Notes under the pieces: generated by a model
Database searches by the model: none
What the model was told of the DNA's origin: nothing
The model's input: the letters and a program-made list of their open reading frames with translations, nothing else
Program-made: the position numbers and the translations under genes
Assembly: GCA_040768845.1 (NCBI GenBank)
Contig: JAXGME010000009.1
Span: forward strand, 1 to 64,000
Length of the DNA: 64,000 nucleotides
Reading direction: 5' to 3'
Origin: JAEZHK01 sp040768845
GTDB taxonomy: Bacteria; Bacillota; Clostridia; Christensenellales; Aristaeellaceae
In this document: positions 31,003-39,406 of the stretch, one piece after another
Numbering within the stretch: the stretch's first letter is position 1
Layout: each line of letters begins with the position of its first letter

Positions 31003-32664
31003 CTATTTCGGTTGCTGCGCTTCCCGGATGGCCTTGAGCCGCTTCATCACATCGTTTCCGCCGCGGCCAAACCAGTCGTGCAGCTGTGTATACTCCGCGA
31101 ACAGGCGGTCGTACACCCGGTGGTTTTCCGGCACCGGGCGGTATGCCGCATCCGTCAGGCCGCCCATCTCCCGGGCCGCGTCCCGGATCGAGGCATAGCC
31201 TCCGGCCGCGGGCCCCGCCGCCACCGCGCCGAACATGGACGAACCCAGCGCGGGCGCCTGGGCAGACCGGGCCACGCGGATCTCGCGGCCGGTGACGTCC
31301 GCGTAGATCTGCATGAAGAAGGGGTCCTTTCGGGCGATGCCGCCGCAGGCGTAGAGGTTTTTGATGGCGACGCCGTTTTTTTCAAACGCCTCATGGATGG
31401 TGCGCGCGCCAAAGGCGGTGGCCTCGACCAGCGCGCGGTAGATCTCCTCGGGCGTCGTGGTCAGCGTAAGCCCCAGGATCAGACCGGACAGGCCGCCGTC
31501 CACCAGCACGGAGCGGTTGCCGTTCCACCAGTCCAGCGCCAGAAGGCCGGACTCGCCGGGTGCCAGGCGCGCCGCCCGCTCGCCCATCAGGCGGTGCAGG
31601 CCGATGCCCCTTTCCCGGGCGGTCCGGACATCCCGTTCCGGCGCGCAGGTTTTCAAAAACCAGTTCAAATGGTCGCCCGTCACCTGATTGGCCTCGTAGC
31701 CCATCAGGCCCGGGATGATGCCGTCCTCCACCACGCCGGAGATGCCCGGCACCGGGCGAAGCGCCCGGTCGACCATCACATGGCAGGTGGAGGTGCCCAG
31801 GATCATCAGCATGTCGCCGGGCTCGGTGAGCCCCGCCGCCGGCAGCGACACGTGGGCGTCCACGTTGGCCACCGCCACCGGCGTGCCGGGGCAGAGGCCC
31901 GTCCGCGCGGCGGCCTCCGGCGTTACGGCGCCCGCCCGGGCCCCGACCGGACGGACATCCCGCCCCAGCTTTTCGAGCGCACCCTCAAGCCGGGGGTCCA
32001 GCGCCCGGAGAAAGCCCCGGGAGGGATAGCCGTCCCGACGGCTCCACAGCGCCTTGTACCCGGCGGCGCAGGCGCTGACGGCCTCTGAGCCCGTCAGGAG
32101 CCACACCGCCCAGTCCGCCGCCTCAATGAAGCGGTGGGATGCCCGGTACACCTCCGGCGCTTCGTTCAGAATCTGCCAGATCTTGGGAAACATCCACTCC
32201 GACGAGGTCTTTCCGCCGTAGCGGGCGAGGAACACCTCGCCCCGCGCCCGGGCGGCGCGGTTGATCTCGTCCGCCTCGCGCTGGGCGGCGTGGTGCTTCC
32301 ACAGCTTTGCGTAGGCGTGGGGGTTGCCCGCCCACTCGGGTTTCAGGCACAGCGGGGTAAAAGATTCGTCCACCGGCAGCATCGTGCAGGCGGTAAAATC
32401 CAGCCCCACGCCGACGATGTCCTCCGCCAAAACCCCGGCCGTCTTCAGCGCTTCCGGGATGATGCCCAGCGCGTCCATGTAGTCCTGCGGGTGCTGCAGC
32501 GCCCAGTCCGGCGGAAGGCGCGTGCCGTCCGGCAGGGCGGTATCCATCACCCGGTGCGGATAGTCCATGACCGCGCCGCCCAGTTCCCGCCCCGTGCCGA
32601 TTTCCGCCACCAGCGCCCGGGCGGACAGCGTGCCATAGTCGATGCCCAATGCGTACTTACCCAA
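31003..32664 (-). CDS. araB: L-ribulokinase
   Basis: An FGGY kinase that phosphorylates L-ribulose to L-ribulose 5-phosphate in arabinose breakdown. The product is 553 residues, the usual AraB length. GIDYGTLSARAL opens the first ATPase domain, DFTACTMLPVD and MGYEANQVTGDHLNW match AraB better than other FGGY members, and LYACGGIARKDPFFMQIYADV is the second phosphate region. The TTG at 32664 is preferred because GGGAGGG lies eight bases upstream; the in-frame ATG at 32685 has no such site. AraA and AraD are not adjacent, so this gene stands apart from a full arabinose operon. Confidence 0.9.
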   Translation of the reverse strand: MGKYALGIDYGTLSARALVAEIGTGRELGGAVMDYPHRVMDTALPDGTRLPPDWALQHPQDYMDALGIIPEALKTAGVLAEDIVGVGLDFTACTMLPVDESFTPLCLKPEWAGNPHAYAKLWKHHAAQREADEINRAARARGEVFLARYGGKTSSEWMFPKIWQILNEAPEVYRASHRFIEAADWAVWLLTGSEAVSACAAGYKALWSRRDGYPSRGFLRALDPRLEGALEKLGRDVRPVGARAGAVTPEAAARTGLCPGTPVAVANVDAHVSLPAAGLTEPGDMLMILGTSTCHVMVDRALRPVPGISGVVEDGIIPGLMGYEANQVTGDHLNWFLKTCAPERDVRTARERGIGLHRLMGERAARLAPGESGLLALDWWNGNRSVLVDGGLSGLILGLTLTTTPEEIYRALVEATAFGARTIHEAFEKNGVAIKNLYACGGIARKDPFFMQIYADVTGREIRVARSAQAPALGSSMFGAVAAGPAAGGYASIRDAAREMGGLTDAAYRPVPENHRVYDRLFAEYTQLHDWFGRGGNDVMKRLKAIREAQQPK

Positions 32665-32683
32665 GTCGTTCCCTCCCAAATCC

Positions 32684-32730
32684 ATAAAAAGATTCGACAG
32701 AAGAAGCGAAGATCCCTTCTGTCGAATCTT
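32684..32730 (-). terminator. Terminator of htpG: 15-bp perfect inverted repeat plus U-tract
   Basis: Arms at 32689-32703 and 32716-32730 are perfectly complementary, with a 12-nt loop. On the minus strand they are followed by TTTTTATGG. The stem is unusually AT-rich for this genome. It lies immediately upstream of the araB ribosome-binding site, so it may also regulate araB. Confidence 0.75.
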
Positions 32731-32752
32731 GAGATTCTGGTGCGATCCTTTG

Positions 32753-34639
32753 TTATTCGCCCTTGTCCGCCGCCAGGGTCAGAAGCTGGCCGGAGCGCTT
32801 GAGGAACGCCACCATGCGCTCGGATTCCAGCGGGCTGCGGGCCATCTCGGCCAGGTCCATGATCTGCTGGGCGATCATCGTGGTGCGCTCGCCCTCCCCG
32901 GCGGTCAGAAGATGCCTGACCAGCGGGTGCCGCGCGTTGAGCACCAGCGTCTTCTGCTCGGGCATCTGGAAGCCGCCGCCGAAGGCGCGGCTCATCTCGG
33001 AGAAGCGGCGGGACTGCTCCTCCACGGTGATCATGGCCGGCAGGTCCTCGGTTTTGAACTGCTCCAGCTTGACCGGAAGATCGTGTTCGTTCAGCGCCGC
33101 GCGGAACAGCGCCTCCAGCTTCTGCCGGTCGCCGTCGTCGCCGCTGGTGTCCGTCAGCCCCTCCATGCCGCCGTCAACGCGTTGGAACTTGAGCCCGTCG
33201 CCCACCTTGTATTCGAGGAAGCTGATGAAGTTGTTGTCAATCAGCGTGCCCAGGAGCACCACATCCTTGCCCGCGGCCTCGTAAAGCGCCACCATCTGCG
33301 CCTGGCGCTTTTCGTCGCTGGCGTAGAAGACGGTCTTGTCCGTGTCGGTGAAGTTCTTGTCCTTGTACTCCGCGAGGGTCATGTACCGGCCGTCGGCGGT
33401 CTTGAAAAGGATCGCGTCCTTCACCCGGTCGTAGAACTTTTCATCCCGAATGCAGCCGTACTTCACGAAGGGGTGGATGTCGTTCCAGTATTTTTCGTAG
33501 GTTTCGCGCTTGCCGGTGAATTCCGACACCAGCCGGTCGGCCACCTTGCGGGTAATGTAGGCGGACATCTTTTTGACGTAGCCGTCGTTTTGCAAGAACG
33601 AGCGGGATACGTTGAGCGGCAGATCCGGGCAGTCGATGACGCCCTTGAGCAGCATCAGAAACTCCGGAATGACCTCCTTGATGTTGTCCGCCACGAACAC
33701 CTGCTTGTTGTAGAGCTTGATGACGCCCTCGTTGGCGGAGAACTCGTTTTTCAGCCGCGGGAAGTACAGAATGCCCTTCAAATTGAAAGGATACTCCGCG
33801 TTCAGGTGAATCCAGAAGAGCGGCTCCTCGTAATCGTGGAACACCTTGCGGTAAAAGTCCTTGTACTGCGCCTCCGTCACGTCGGCAGGGCGCACGTTCC
33901 ACAGCGGGTGGGTATCGTTGACGGGCTGCTCCGGCGCCTTTTCGGCGGCGTTTTCGTCGGCCTCGCCGCCCTCGTGATCCTGCTTTGGCGCCTCCTCCGC
34001 CTTTTCACTTTCGGGCTTGTCCTCCCGCAGATAGATCGGCACGGGCATGAAGGCACAGTACTTCTCCAGCGTTTCGCGCAGCTTGTGCAGGTGCAGGAAT
34101 TCGTGCTCCTCCTCGGAGATGGTCAGCGTGATGGTGGTGCCCCGCTCCGCGCGGTCAGAGGGCTCCATCTTGTACTTCATGCCGTCCTCGCTGATCCAGC
34201 GCACGGCCTCCGCGCCCGGCTGCCAGGACTTTGTGTCGATGACCACCTTCGAGGACACCATAAACGCCGAGTAGAAGCCCAGGCCGAAATGACCGATGAT
34301 GCCGCCGTCCTCGCCCTCGGTCTTGTACTGCTTGAGAAATTCCTCCGCGCCGGAGAAGGCCACCTGGGCGATAAAGCGCTTGACTTCGTCGTCGGTCATG
34401 CCCACGCCGTTGTCGATGATTTTAAGGGTGCCCCCGGCCTCGCTGACCACCACGTCCACGCGGTAGTCCTCCGCCGCCGGGGCGTCGCCCTTCAGGGCCA
34501 GCAGCTTGTACTTGGCGATGGCGTCGGCGCCGTTGGACACCAGTTCCCGCAGGAAGATGTCTTTATCCGAATACAGCCACCGCTTGATGATGGGCATGAT
34601 GTTCTGCGCGTGGATGGTAATGTTGCCGGTCTTTGCCAT
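32753..34639 (-). CDS. htpG: Molecular chaperone HtpG (Hsp90)
   Basis: The product is 628 residues with the full N, middle and C domains. The N-terminal GHKL ATPase site includes FLRELVSNGADAI, DNGVGMT and GHFGLGFYSAFMV. The middle domain holds RGTTITL and the SRSFLQND-type block (VSRSFLQNDGYV). A charged acidic linker lies near 215-240 (EEAPKQDHEGGEADENA). GGGAGG precedes the ATG. A CIRCE element lies upstream, suggesting control by HrcA. Confidence 0.97.
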   Translation of the reverse strand: MAKTGNITIHAQNIMPIIKRWLYSDKDIFLRELVSNGADAIAKYKLLALKGDAPAAEDYRVDVVVSEAGGTLKIIDNGVGMTDDEVKRFIAQVAFSGAEEFLKQYKTEGEDGGIIGHFGLGFYSAFMVSSKVVIDTKSWQPGAEAVRWISEDGMKYKMEPSDRAERGTTITLTISEEEHEFLHLHKLRETLEKYCAFMPVPIYLREDKPESEKAEEAPKQDHEGGEADENAAEKAPEQPVNDTHPLWNVRPADVTEAQYKDFYRKVFHDYEEPLFWIHLNAEYPFNLKGILYFPRLKNEFSANEGVIKLYNKQVFVADNIKEVIPEFLMLLKGVIDCPDLPLNVSRSFLQNDGYVKKMSAYITRKVADRLVSEFTGKRETYEKYWNDIHPFVKYGCIRDEKFYDRVKDAILFKTADGRYMTLAEYKDKNFTDTDKTVFYASDEKRQAQMVALYEAAGKDVVLLGTLIDNNFISFLEYKVGDGLKFQRVDGGMEGLTDTSGDDGDRQKLEALFRAALNEHDLPVKLEQFKTEDLPAMITVEEQSRRFSEMSRAFGGGFQMPEQKTLVLNARHPLVRHLLTAGEGERTTMIAQQIMDLAEMARSPLESERMVAFLKRSGQLLTLAADKGE

Positions 34640-34677
34640 GTCGTTTGCCTCCCGATGATTGAGTAGTCTTTACCAAT

Positions 34678-34706
34678 ATTTTATGAAGTGGGGCGGCGCA
34701 TGTCAA
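34678..34706 (-). promoter_or_regulatory. sigma-A promoter of htpG
   Basis: Minus strand perfect TTGACA (34706-34701), 17-bp spacer, TAAAAT (34683-34678). The start codon is about 38 bp downstream. Confidence 0.85.
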
Positions 34707-34713
34707 GTTAAAT

Positions 34714-34740
34714 TTGGCACTCGATAAACGAGAGTGCTAA
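34714..34740. promoter_or_regulatory. CIRCE operator (HrcA-binding site)
   Basis: TTGGCACTC, nine bases, GAGTGCTAA. This matches the CIRCE consensus with a single change in the left arm. It lies 7 bp upstream of the htpG -35, not downstream of the start point as in groESL and dnaK operons. Confidence 0.88.
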
Positions 34741-34765
34741 CAAGCCCGGCGGTGGGGCGCGGGGC

Positions 34766-34791
34766 ATAACCCGGCCCGCCCGGCATACGCT
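34766..34791 (+). promoter_or_regulatory. Possible sigma-E-like promoter of bofA-spoIIIA
   Basis: ATA at 34766-34768 and CATACGCT at 34784-34791, 15 bp apart, resemble the sigma-E pattern. The spoIIIA operon is sigma-E-dependent in Bacillus. The match is imperfect. Confidence 0.35.
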
Positions 34792-34818
34792 GTTAGTGCG
34801 TGAAGGGGGGTGAGGGCG

Positions 34819-35085
34819 GTGAGGATCCCGTGGGAGCTGGTGGTGTCGTTCGCGCTGGGACTGGGACTTCTGTATGCGATCGGATGGCTTCTGCTGGTGC
34901 CAATGCGATTCCTCTGGCGTTTGATCGCGGGCGGCTTGATGGGGGCGCTCGCGCTGTGGCTGATCAACCAACTGAGCGGCGTTACCGGCGTATACATCGC
35001 CATCAACCCCTTCACGGCCCTCGCGGTGGGGATTCTGGGACTGCCCGGGGCCGCGCTGGTGGTGGCGCTTCAGTTTTTGCTGTAG
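34819..35085 (+). CDS. bofA: Pro-sigma-K processing inhibitor BofA
   Basis: The product is 88 residues from GTG 34819, with AAGGGGGG nine bases upstream (GTG 34810 is an alternative). It has two hydrophobic helices and the family's ending INPFTALAVGILGLPGAALV. In Bacillus, BofA and SpoIVFA hold the protease SpoIVFB inactive in the outer forespore membrane until engulfment. Here it lies 43 bp ahead of spoIIIAA and is probably co-transcribed. No spoIVF genes are seen in this window. Confidence 0.85.
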   Translation: MRIPWELVVSFALGLGLLYAIGWLLLVPMRFLWRLIAGGLMGALALWLINQLSGVTGVYIAINPFTALAVGILGLPGAALVVALQFLL

Positions 35086-35128
35086 GCATGCACCCGGCGC
35101 GGCGCGCATAGAATTCGAGGAGGCGCCT

Positions 35129-35983
35129 GTGTTTGACGATTATCCGCTGCTTCGGGACAGGCTGTCGGGCGCGGCCGCGCTGACCGAGGTACGCCTCCGG
35201 GCCGGGCAGCCGATGGAGGCCCGCGGCGTCGGCTGGGCACGGCTGATCGGGCCGGAGGTCTCCCGGGAGGAACTGGATGAACTGGTACTGGAGATGACCG
35301 GTTATTCGATCTACGCCTGCGAGGAGCGCATCCGGCAGGGGTTCTTCACGTTGCCGGAGGGGCACCGGGTGGGGCTGACGGGCCGGTACGCCGCCGACAG
35401 GGGCGGCGTGACGGCGCTGACGGGCATTTTGGCGATGTGCATCCGCGTCGCGCGGGCGGTACCGGGGGCAGCCGACCCGCTGATGCCGCACCTATTGGAT
35501 GGGGACAGGCTGAAAAGCGCGCTGATCCTGTCGCCGCCGGGCCTGGGAAAGACCACAATGCTTCGGGACGCGGCGTGGCAGCTCTCCGCGCGCGGGTACC
35601 GGGTGGGGTTGGCGGACGAGCGGGGCGAGCTGGCCGCGCCGGGCGCCATGGGCGTTCCCACGATGGCGCTGGGGCCGCGATGCGATGTGGCCACCGGCGC
35701 CGACAAGGCGCAGCTGATCGAACGGCTGGTGCGCTCCATGGCCCCGGACGCGGTGGTGACGGACGAGCTGGGCGGGGAGGGCGACGCCCGGGCCGTCCAC
35801 GAGGCGGCCGCTTCGGGGGTGGCGGTGCTGGCCTCGGCCCACGCGGCGAGCCTTGCCGCCGCGCGCGCGCGGCGCGGCCTCGCGCCGCTGATTGAGGGCG
35901 GCCTGTTCGAGGTGTTCGCGGTCCTGGGCGGCGCACCGGGCAGGATTGCCGCCATGGCGGACGGGCGGGAGGGATGGACGTGA
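35129..35983 (+). CDS. spoIIIAA: Stage III sporulation protein AA (ATPase)
   Basis: A secretion-ATPase-like motor thought to drive the SpoIIIA-SpoIIQ channel between mother cell and forespore. The product is 284 residues from a GTG after GAGGAGG. Walker A is PPGLGKTT (136-143), and a Walker B-like VVTDELGGEGD is near 207-217. ADERGEL and SAHA are further family blocks. It is the first gene of the spoIIIA operon proper. Confidence 0.95.
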   Translation: MFDDYPLLRDRLSGAAALTEVRLRAGQPMEARGVGWARLIGPEVSREELDELVLEMTGYSIYACEERIRQGFFTLPEGHRVGLTGRYAADRGGVTALTGILAMCIRVARAVPGAADPLMPHLLDGDRLKSALILSPPGLGKTTMLRDAAWQLSARGYRVGLADERGELAAPGAMGVPTMALGPRCDVATGADKAQLIERLVRSMAPDAVVTDELGGEGDARAVHEAAASGVAVLASAHAASLAAARARRGLAPLIEGGLFEVFAVLGGAPGRIAAMADGREGWT

Positions 35984-36480
35984 TGCCCCGGCTCATCGCG
36001 GCGGCAATGCTGGCCGCCGCTTGCGCGCTGGCGGGCCGGTCGGTGGCCGGCGCCTGCCGACGGCGCGCCGCCACGCTTCGGGGGCTGGTAGAAGGCGTCG
36101 AAAGGCTTCGGCTCGGCATGCTGGAGAAACTCCTCCCCCTTTGCGAGGCGCTGAGCGGCGCCCACCCGGCACTGCGCCGGGTGGCGGAGGCGCTGGGGCC
36201 GGGAGGCGCCGCCGCCGCGTGGCGGCGGCGGCGGGCGGAGATGACCGCCCGGGGCGGCCCGCTGGACTGCCTGGCCCCGCCCGACCTTGCCGCGCTGGAC
36301 GAGCTCTTCTCCGGGCTGGGCGCAAGCGGCGCCCAGGAACAGCGCGCTTTGCTGTCGACCGCGCTGGAGGCGCTGGAAAGGCTCTGGCGGGAGGCGGACA
36401 AAAAGGCGCGGGAGGAGAGCAAGCTCTACGCCACCCTGGGGTTTCTCGCCGGACTTTCGCTGGCGATACTGCTTTTATAG
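35983..36480 (+). CDS. spoIIIAB: Stage III sporulation protein AB
   Basis: The product is 165 residues if it starts at ATG 35983, which overlaps the spoIIIAA stop; GTG 35980 and ATG 35974 are alternatives, but GGGAGGG at 35967-35973 fits 35980-35983 best. A membrane helix at each end encloses a helical domain (FSGLGASGAQEQRALL, KLYATLGFLAGLSLAILLL), like the type II secretion F-domain relation known for this family. Confidence 0.9.
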   Translation: MPRLIAAAMLAAACALAGRSVAGACRRRAATLRGLVEGVERLRLGMLEKLLPLCEALSGAHPALRRVAEALGPGGAAAAWRRRRAEMTARGGPLDCLAPPDLAALDELFSGLGASGAQEQRALLSTALEALERLWREADKKAREESKLYATLGFLAGLSLAILLL

Positions 36481-36491
36481 GAGGGGTGCGC

Positions 36492-36689
36492 TTGAGCGTC
36501 GACCTGGTGTTCAAGATCGCCGCGATCGGGGTGCTGGTTTCGGTGCTGGCGCAGGTGCTGTCCCGGGCGGGGCGCGACGATATGGCGATGCTGACCACAC
36601 TGACGGGCCTTGTGATCGTGCTTTTGATGGTGGCGAACCTGGTCAGCGACTTCTTTGCCAGCGTCAAGAGCATCTTCAACCTCTACTGA
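36492..36689 (+). CDS. spoIIIAC: Stage III sporulation protein AC
   Basis: The product is 65 residues starting at TTG 36492, six bases after AGGAGGGG. It has two hydrophobic helices: DLVFKIAAIGVLVSVLAQVL and a second around LTGLVIVLLMVANLVSDFF. Length and sequence fit SpoIIIAC (68 residues in Bacillus). The residues between the helices (SRAGRDDMAMLTT) are typical. Confidence 0.92.
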   Translation: MSVDLVFKIAAIGVLVSVLAQVLSRAGRDDMAMLTTLTGLVIVLLMVANLVSDFFASVKSIFNLY

Positions 36690-36702
36690 ACCGGGAGGGC
36701 GT

Positions 36703-37089
36703 ATGGAGGTTGTCCGGCTGGTGCTTTTGTGCGTGGCGGCGGCGCTGGTGGCGGCGATGCTCAGGGTCGACCGGCCCGAGATGGCGGCCGCCGTGGCGAT
36801 GGCGGCGGGCACGGTGGCGTTTCTGATGGCGGTGGGGGATATGAAGACCGTGGCCGACGCCGCCCGCGCGCTGGCGGCATCGGCGGGGGTGGCGGGGGAA
36901 TCCACCCTCGTCATGCTGCGCGCCGCAGGCATCGCGCTGATCGCGGAGTTCGGCGCGCAGATCTCCCGGGACGCGGGCGAGAGCGCGCTGGCCGGGCGGA
37001 TTGAGCTGGGTGCGCGGGTGGCGCTGGCGGCAATGTGCGTGCCGCTGATCACGGGGCTGGTGACGCGCCTCGCGTCGCTGATGCCGTGA
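36703..37089 (+). CDS. spoIIIAD: Stage III sporulation protein AD
   Basis: The product is 128 residues with about four hydrophobic helices. The central AAGIALIAEFGAQISRDAGESALAGRIELGARV is characteristic (positions about 67-100). GGGAGGG precedes the ATG at 36703. SpoIIIAC and AD form part of the membrane platform of the feeding-tube channel. Confidence 0.93.
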   Translation: MEVVRLVLLCVAAALVAAMLRVDRPEMAAAVAMAAGTVAFLMAVGDMKTVADAARALAASAGVAGESTLVMLRAAGIALIAEFGAQISRDAGESALAGRIELGARVALAAMCVPLITGLVTRLASLMP

Positions 37090-38174
37090 GGCGGTTTTTT
37101 GCGGCGATGGCGCTGTGTATTCTGGTGGCCGCGCCGGCTGCGCGGGCGCAGTCGCTGGACGAGGCGCTGAAGGCGGTGGACACCTCGGCGCTCCAGCAGG
37201 TTGCGGACGGCGCGCAAATCGACGTGGGTGCGATGCTGAAGGCTCTGGCCTCCGGCGAGATTCGCCTGGACGCGGCCGAGGCCCTCCGGCAGGCCGGGCG
37301 CATCGCCCGGGAAAAGCTCTCCGCCGCCGGCGCGTGGCTGATGGCGCTGTGCCTGCCGTCCATCGCGCTGGCGATCCTCAAGCGGCTCACTGGCGACGGC
37401 GCGGCCGCCCGCGCCGCGGGCACGGTGTGTTACCTGGCGGCGGCATCGGTGGCGGTGGGCCTTGCGGTCCGCTCCATAGACCAGGCGCGAAGCGCCGTCG
37501 CGGTGACGATCCGGCTGTGCGACGCGCTGTTTCCCGCGCTGACGGCCCTTCTGGCCGCGACCGGGCGCGCCGCCACCGCCGCGGCCCTTTCTCCGGCCGC
37601 GTCGCTGATGGGCGGGGTGCTGGGCTGGGCGATTGAGCGGGTAATCCTGCCCCTTTGCGGCCTCGGCGCAGCGCTGATCGTGGCGGGCAACCTTAGCGAC
37701 GAAGTGCGGCTGGACGGCATGACGGGCCTCGTCGGCAGCCTTTGCAAGTGGGCGTTGGGGCTCAGCTCGACGGCGCTGATGGGGGTGCTCAGCGTGCAGG
37801 GGCTTCTTGGCGGCGGACAGGACGGCGCGTCCATCCGCACGGCGAAGTACGCGGTGGACAGCCTCCTGCCGGTCATCGGCGGCGACGTGGGCGACGCGCT
37901 GGAGCTGGTGGGCGCCAACGCCGCGCTGATCAGAGGGGCGCTCGGCGCCACCGGGATGGTGGTGCTGGCCGCGCTGACGGCGGGGCCGGTAATCGAGCTG
38001 ACGATGGTCATGTTTCTAACGCGCCTGGCCGCCGCGCTGACAGAACCCATCGAGACCGGCCGCACCCAAAAGATGATGGCGCAGTTTGCCGATGTGCTGG
38101 GCCTTCTGGTGGCATCGGTGGCCACGGCGGCGTTGATCACGGTGCTGGTGGCGGGGGCGATGCTCCGGCTCTAA
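37086..38174 (+). CDS. spoIIIAE: Stage III sporulation protein AE
   Basis: The product is 362 residues from GTG 37086, overlapping the spoIIIAD stop by 4 bp. A signal-like N-terminus (AMALCILVAAPAARAQS) is followed by a multi-helix membrane region with ALAILKRLTGDG, WAIERVILPLCGLGAAL and the C-terminal TGRTQKMMAQFADVLGLLVAS typical of SpoIIIAE. Confidence 0.93.
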   Translation: MRRFFAAMALCILVAAPAARAQSLDEALKAVDTSALQQVADGAQIDVGAMLKALASGEIRLDAAEALRQAGRIAREKLSAAGAWLMALCLPSIALAILKRLTGDGAAARAAGTVCYLAAASVAVGLAVRSIDQARSAVAVTIRLCDALFPALTALLAATGRAATAAALSPAASLMGGVLGWAIERVILPLCGLGAALIVAGNLSDEVRLDGMTGLVGSLCKWALGLSSTALMGVLSVQGLLGGGQDGASIRTAKYAVDSLLPVIGGDVGDALELVGANAALIRGALGATGMVVLAALTAGPVIELTMVMFLTRLAAALTEPIETGRTQKMMAQFADVLGLLVASVATAALITVLVAGAMLRL

Positions 38175-38185
38175 GGGGGGAAGCC

Positions 38186-38365
38186 ATGAACGCGTTGACC
38201 GCCGTATGTCTGCGGCTGGTGGCGCTCAGCGCGCTTTGCGCGCTTCTTACGCCCGCGGCGGAAAAAAGCGCCGCCTTTCCGGGCCTGAAATTGATTGCGG
38301 GGCTGCTGATCAGCGCGTCCGTGCTGGACTTTTTCCTGGCGCTGATCGGCGCGCTCCCATCCTGA
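38186..38365 (+). CDS. spoIIIAF: Miniature SpoIIIAF (membrane part only)
   Basis: The product is only 59 residues, against about 200 in Bacillus. It contains the two N-terminal helices of SpoIIIAF (LVALSALCALLTPAAEKSA and LKLIAGLLISASVLDFFLAL) and stops where the outside ring-forming domain would begin. It has its own ATG after GGGGG and sits exactly between AE and AG, where spoIIIAF belongs. No remnant of the missing domain is visible, so this is a reduced gene rather than a frameshifted one. Confidence 0.7.
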   Translation: MNALTAVCLRLVALSALCALLTPAAEKSAAFPGLKLIAGLLISASVLDFFLALIGALPS

Positions 38366-38374
38366 GGAGGGGGC

Positions 38375-38749
38375 ATGGAAAATTTCTTGGCGGCGCTTCG
38401 CGGCGCGAAGAAGATGGAGTGGATCATCGCCGCGGCGGTCGCGGCCGCGCTGATCCTGCTGCTGACCAGCCGGGAGGACAGTGGCGGCGACCGCACGGCG
38501 CTGGAGGCCAGGATGGAGGCCGTGCTCTCCGCCGTCCGCGGCGCGGGGCGCGTGCGGGTGCTGGTGGCGGAGGAGGACGGCGCCTCGCAGGCCCTTTCAA
38601 GGGGCGAGGTGGCCGCCCGGGGCGTGGTGATCGTGGCCGACGGCGCGGATGAGATCCGGGTGGCGCTGGAGCTGGCCAGCGCGGCGCAGGCGATTCTGGG
38701 CGTGGACGCCGATAAAATCGAGGTGCTCAAAATGGAGGACGGGAAATGA
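38375..38749 (+). CDS. spoIIIAG: Stage III sporulation protein AG, short form
   Basis: The product is 124 residues, against about 229 in Bacillus. One membrane helix (about 15-31), then a compact domain: LEARMEAVLSAVRGAGRVRVLVA ... GVVIVADGADEIRVALELASAAQAILGVDADKIEVLKM in outline. That is the conserved ring-building motif; the long beta-insertion of Bacillus SpoIIIAG is missing. It overlaps spoIIIAH by 4 bp. Confidence 0.9.
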   Translation: MENFLAALRGAKKMEWIIAAAVAAALILLLTSREDSGGDRTALEARMEAVLSAVRGAGRVRVLVAEEDGASQALSRGEVAARGVVIVADGADEIRVALELASAAQAILGVDADKIEVLKMEDGK

Positions 38750-39306
38750 AGGCAACGGATATGGGGCCACCCGCGGCCCTGAGCGGCGCGGCCGCGCGCC
38801 TGAAGGCGATGGAGCCCCGCGCGGCGGCGGCGCTGTGCGCATCGCTGATTCTGGCACTGGTGTCGCTGTACATGCTGATCTGGGCGGGCGCCCGGGTGGA
38901 GCGCGCGGCCGCGCCCGCCGCCCGGGTCTACGAGCCGGTGGACTCCGTCGCGCGCTTTCGCAGCGAGCGCGCCCGCGTCCGCGACGCGGAGATCGAACAG
39001 CTCAACGCGCTCGCGGGGGACGAATCCGCCGGGCAGGACATCCGCGACACGGCCCGCGGGCGGCTGATGCGTCTCGCGGAATGGATGGAGCAGGAGACCA
39101 CGGTGGAGGGCGTTTTGCGCGCCCGGGGGTTTTCCGATCCGCTGGTCACCGTCCACGCGGATTCGGTGAACGTGCTGGTGCGCGCGGACGCGCTCACCCA
39201 GTCCGACGCCGCAAAAATTTTGGAACTGACCGCCCGGGAAACCGGCCAGACCGGCGGCAACATCAAGATCATTCCGGTGGCAAAAGCGGACGGGGACGCG
39301 CAATGA
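38746..39306 (+). CDS. spoIIIAH: Stage III sporulation protein AH
   Basis: The product is 186 residues. A membrane helix (about 27-47) leads to an outside domain that, in Bacillus, binds SpoIIQ across the intermembrane space. Family features are LMRLAEWMEQETTVEGVLRARGFSDPLV and VLVRADALTQSDAAKILEL. SpoIIQ is not encoded in this window. This is the last gene of the spoIIIA operon, and no terminator is visible before the asp23 promoter. Confidence 0.92.
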   Translation: MKATDMGPPAALSGAAARLKAMEPRAAAALCASLILALVSLYMLIWAGARVERAAAPAARVYEPVDSVARFRSERARVRDAEIEQLNALAGDESAGQDIRDTARGRLMRLAEWMEQETTVEGVLRARGFSDPLVTVHADSVNVLVRADALTQSDAAKILELTARETGQTGGNIKIIPVAKADGDAQ

Positions 39307-39345
39307 GCCGACAATTTGTCCGGGCCATTAAATCTTGCGTTGTGT

Positions 39346-39374
39346 TTGCTAAGATCGACGGAATCTGTTATAAT
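39346..39374 (+). promoter_or_regulatory. sigma-A promoter of the asp23 operon
   Basis: TTGCTA at 39346-39351, 17 bp, TATAAT at 39369-39374 with TG one base ahead (extended -10). It lies 33 bp before the asp23 ATG. Confidence 0.82.
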
Positions 39375-39406
39375 AAGGGCACACCCAAAGGAGGTGCCTC
39401 TTTCTC

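Noticed and set aside
35974..35976. ATG 35974 as the spoIIIAB start
   Set aside because: The ribosome-binding site GGGAGGG ends directly against it, leaving no spacing; GTG 35980 or ATG 35983 fits better.
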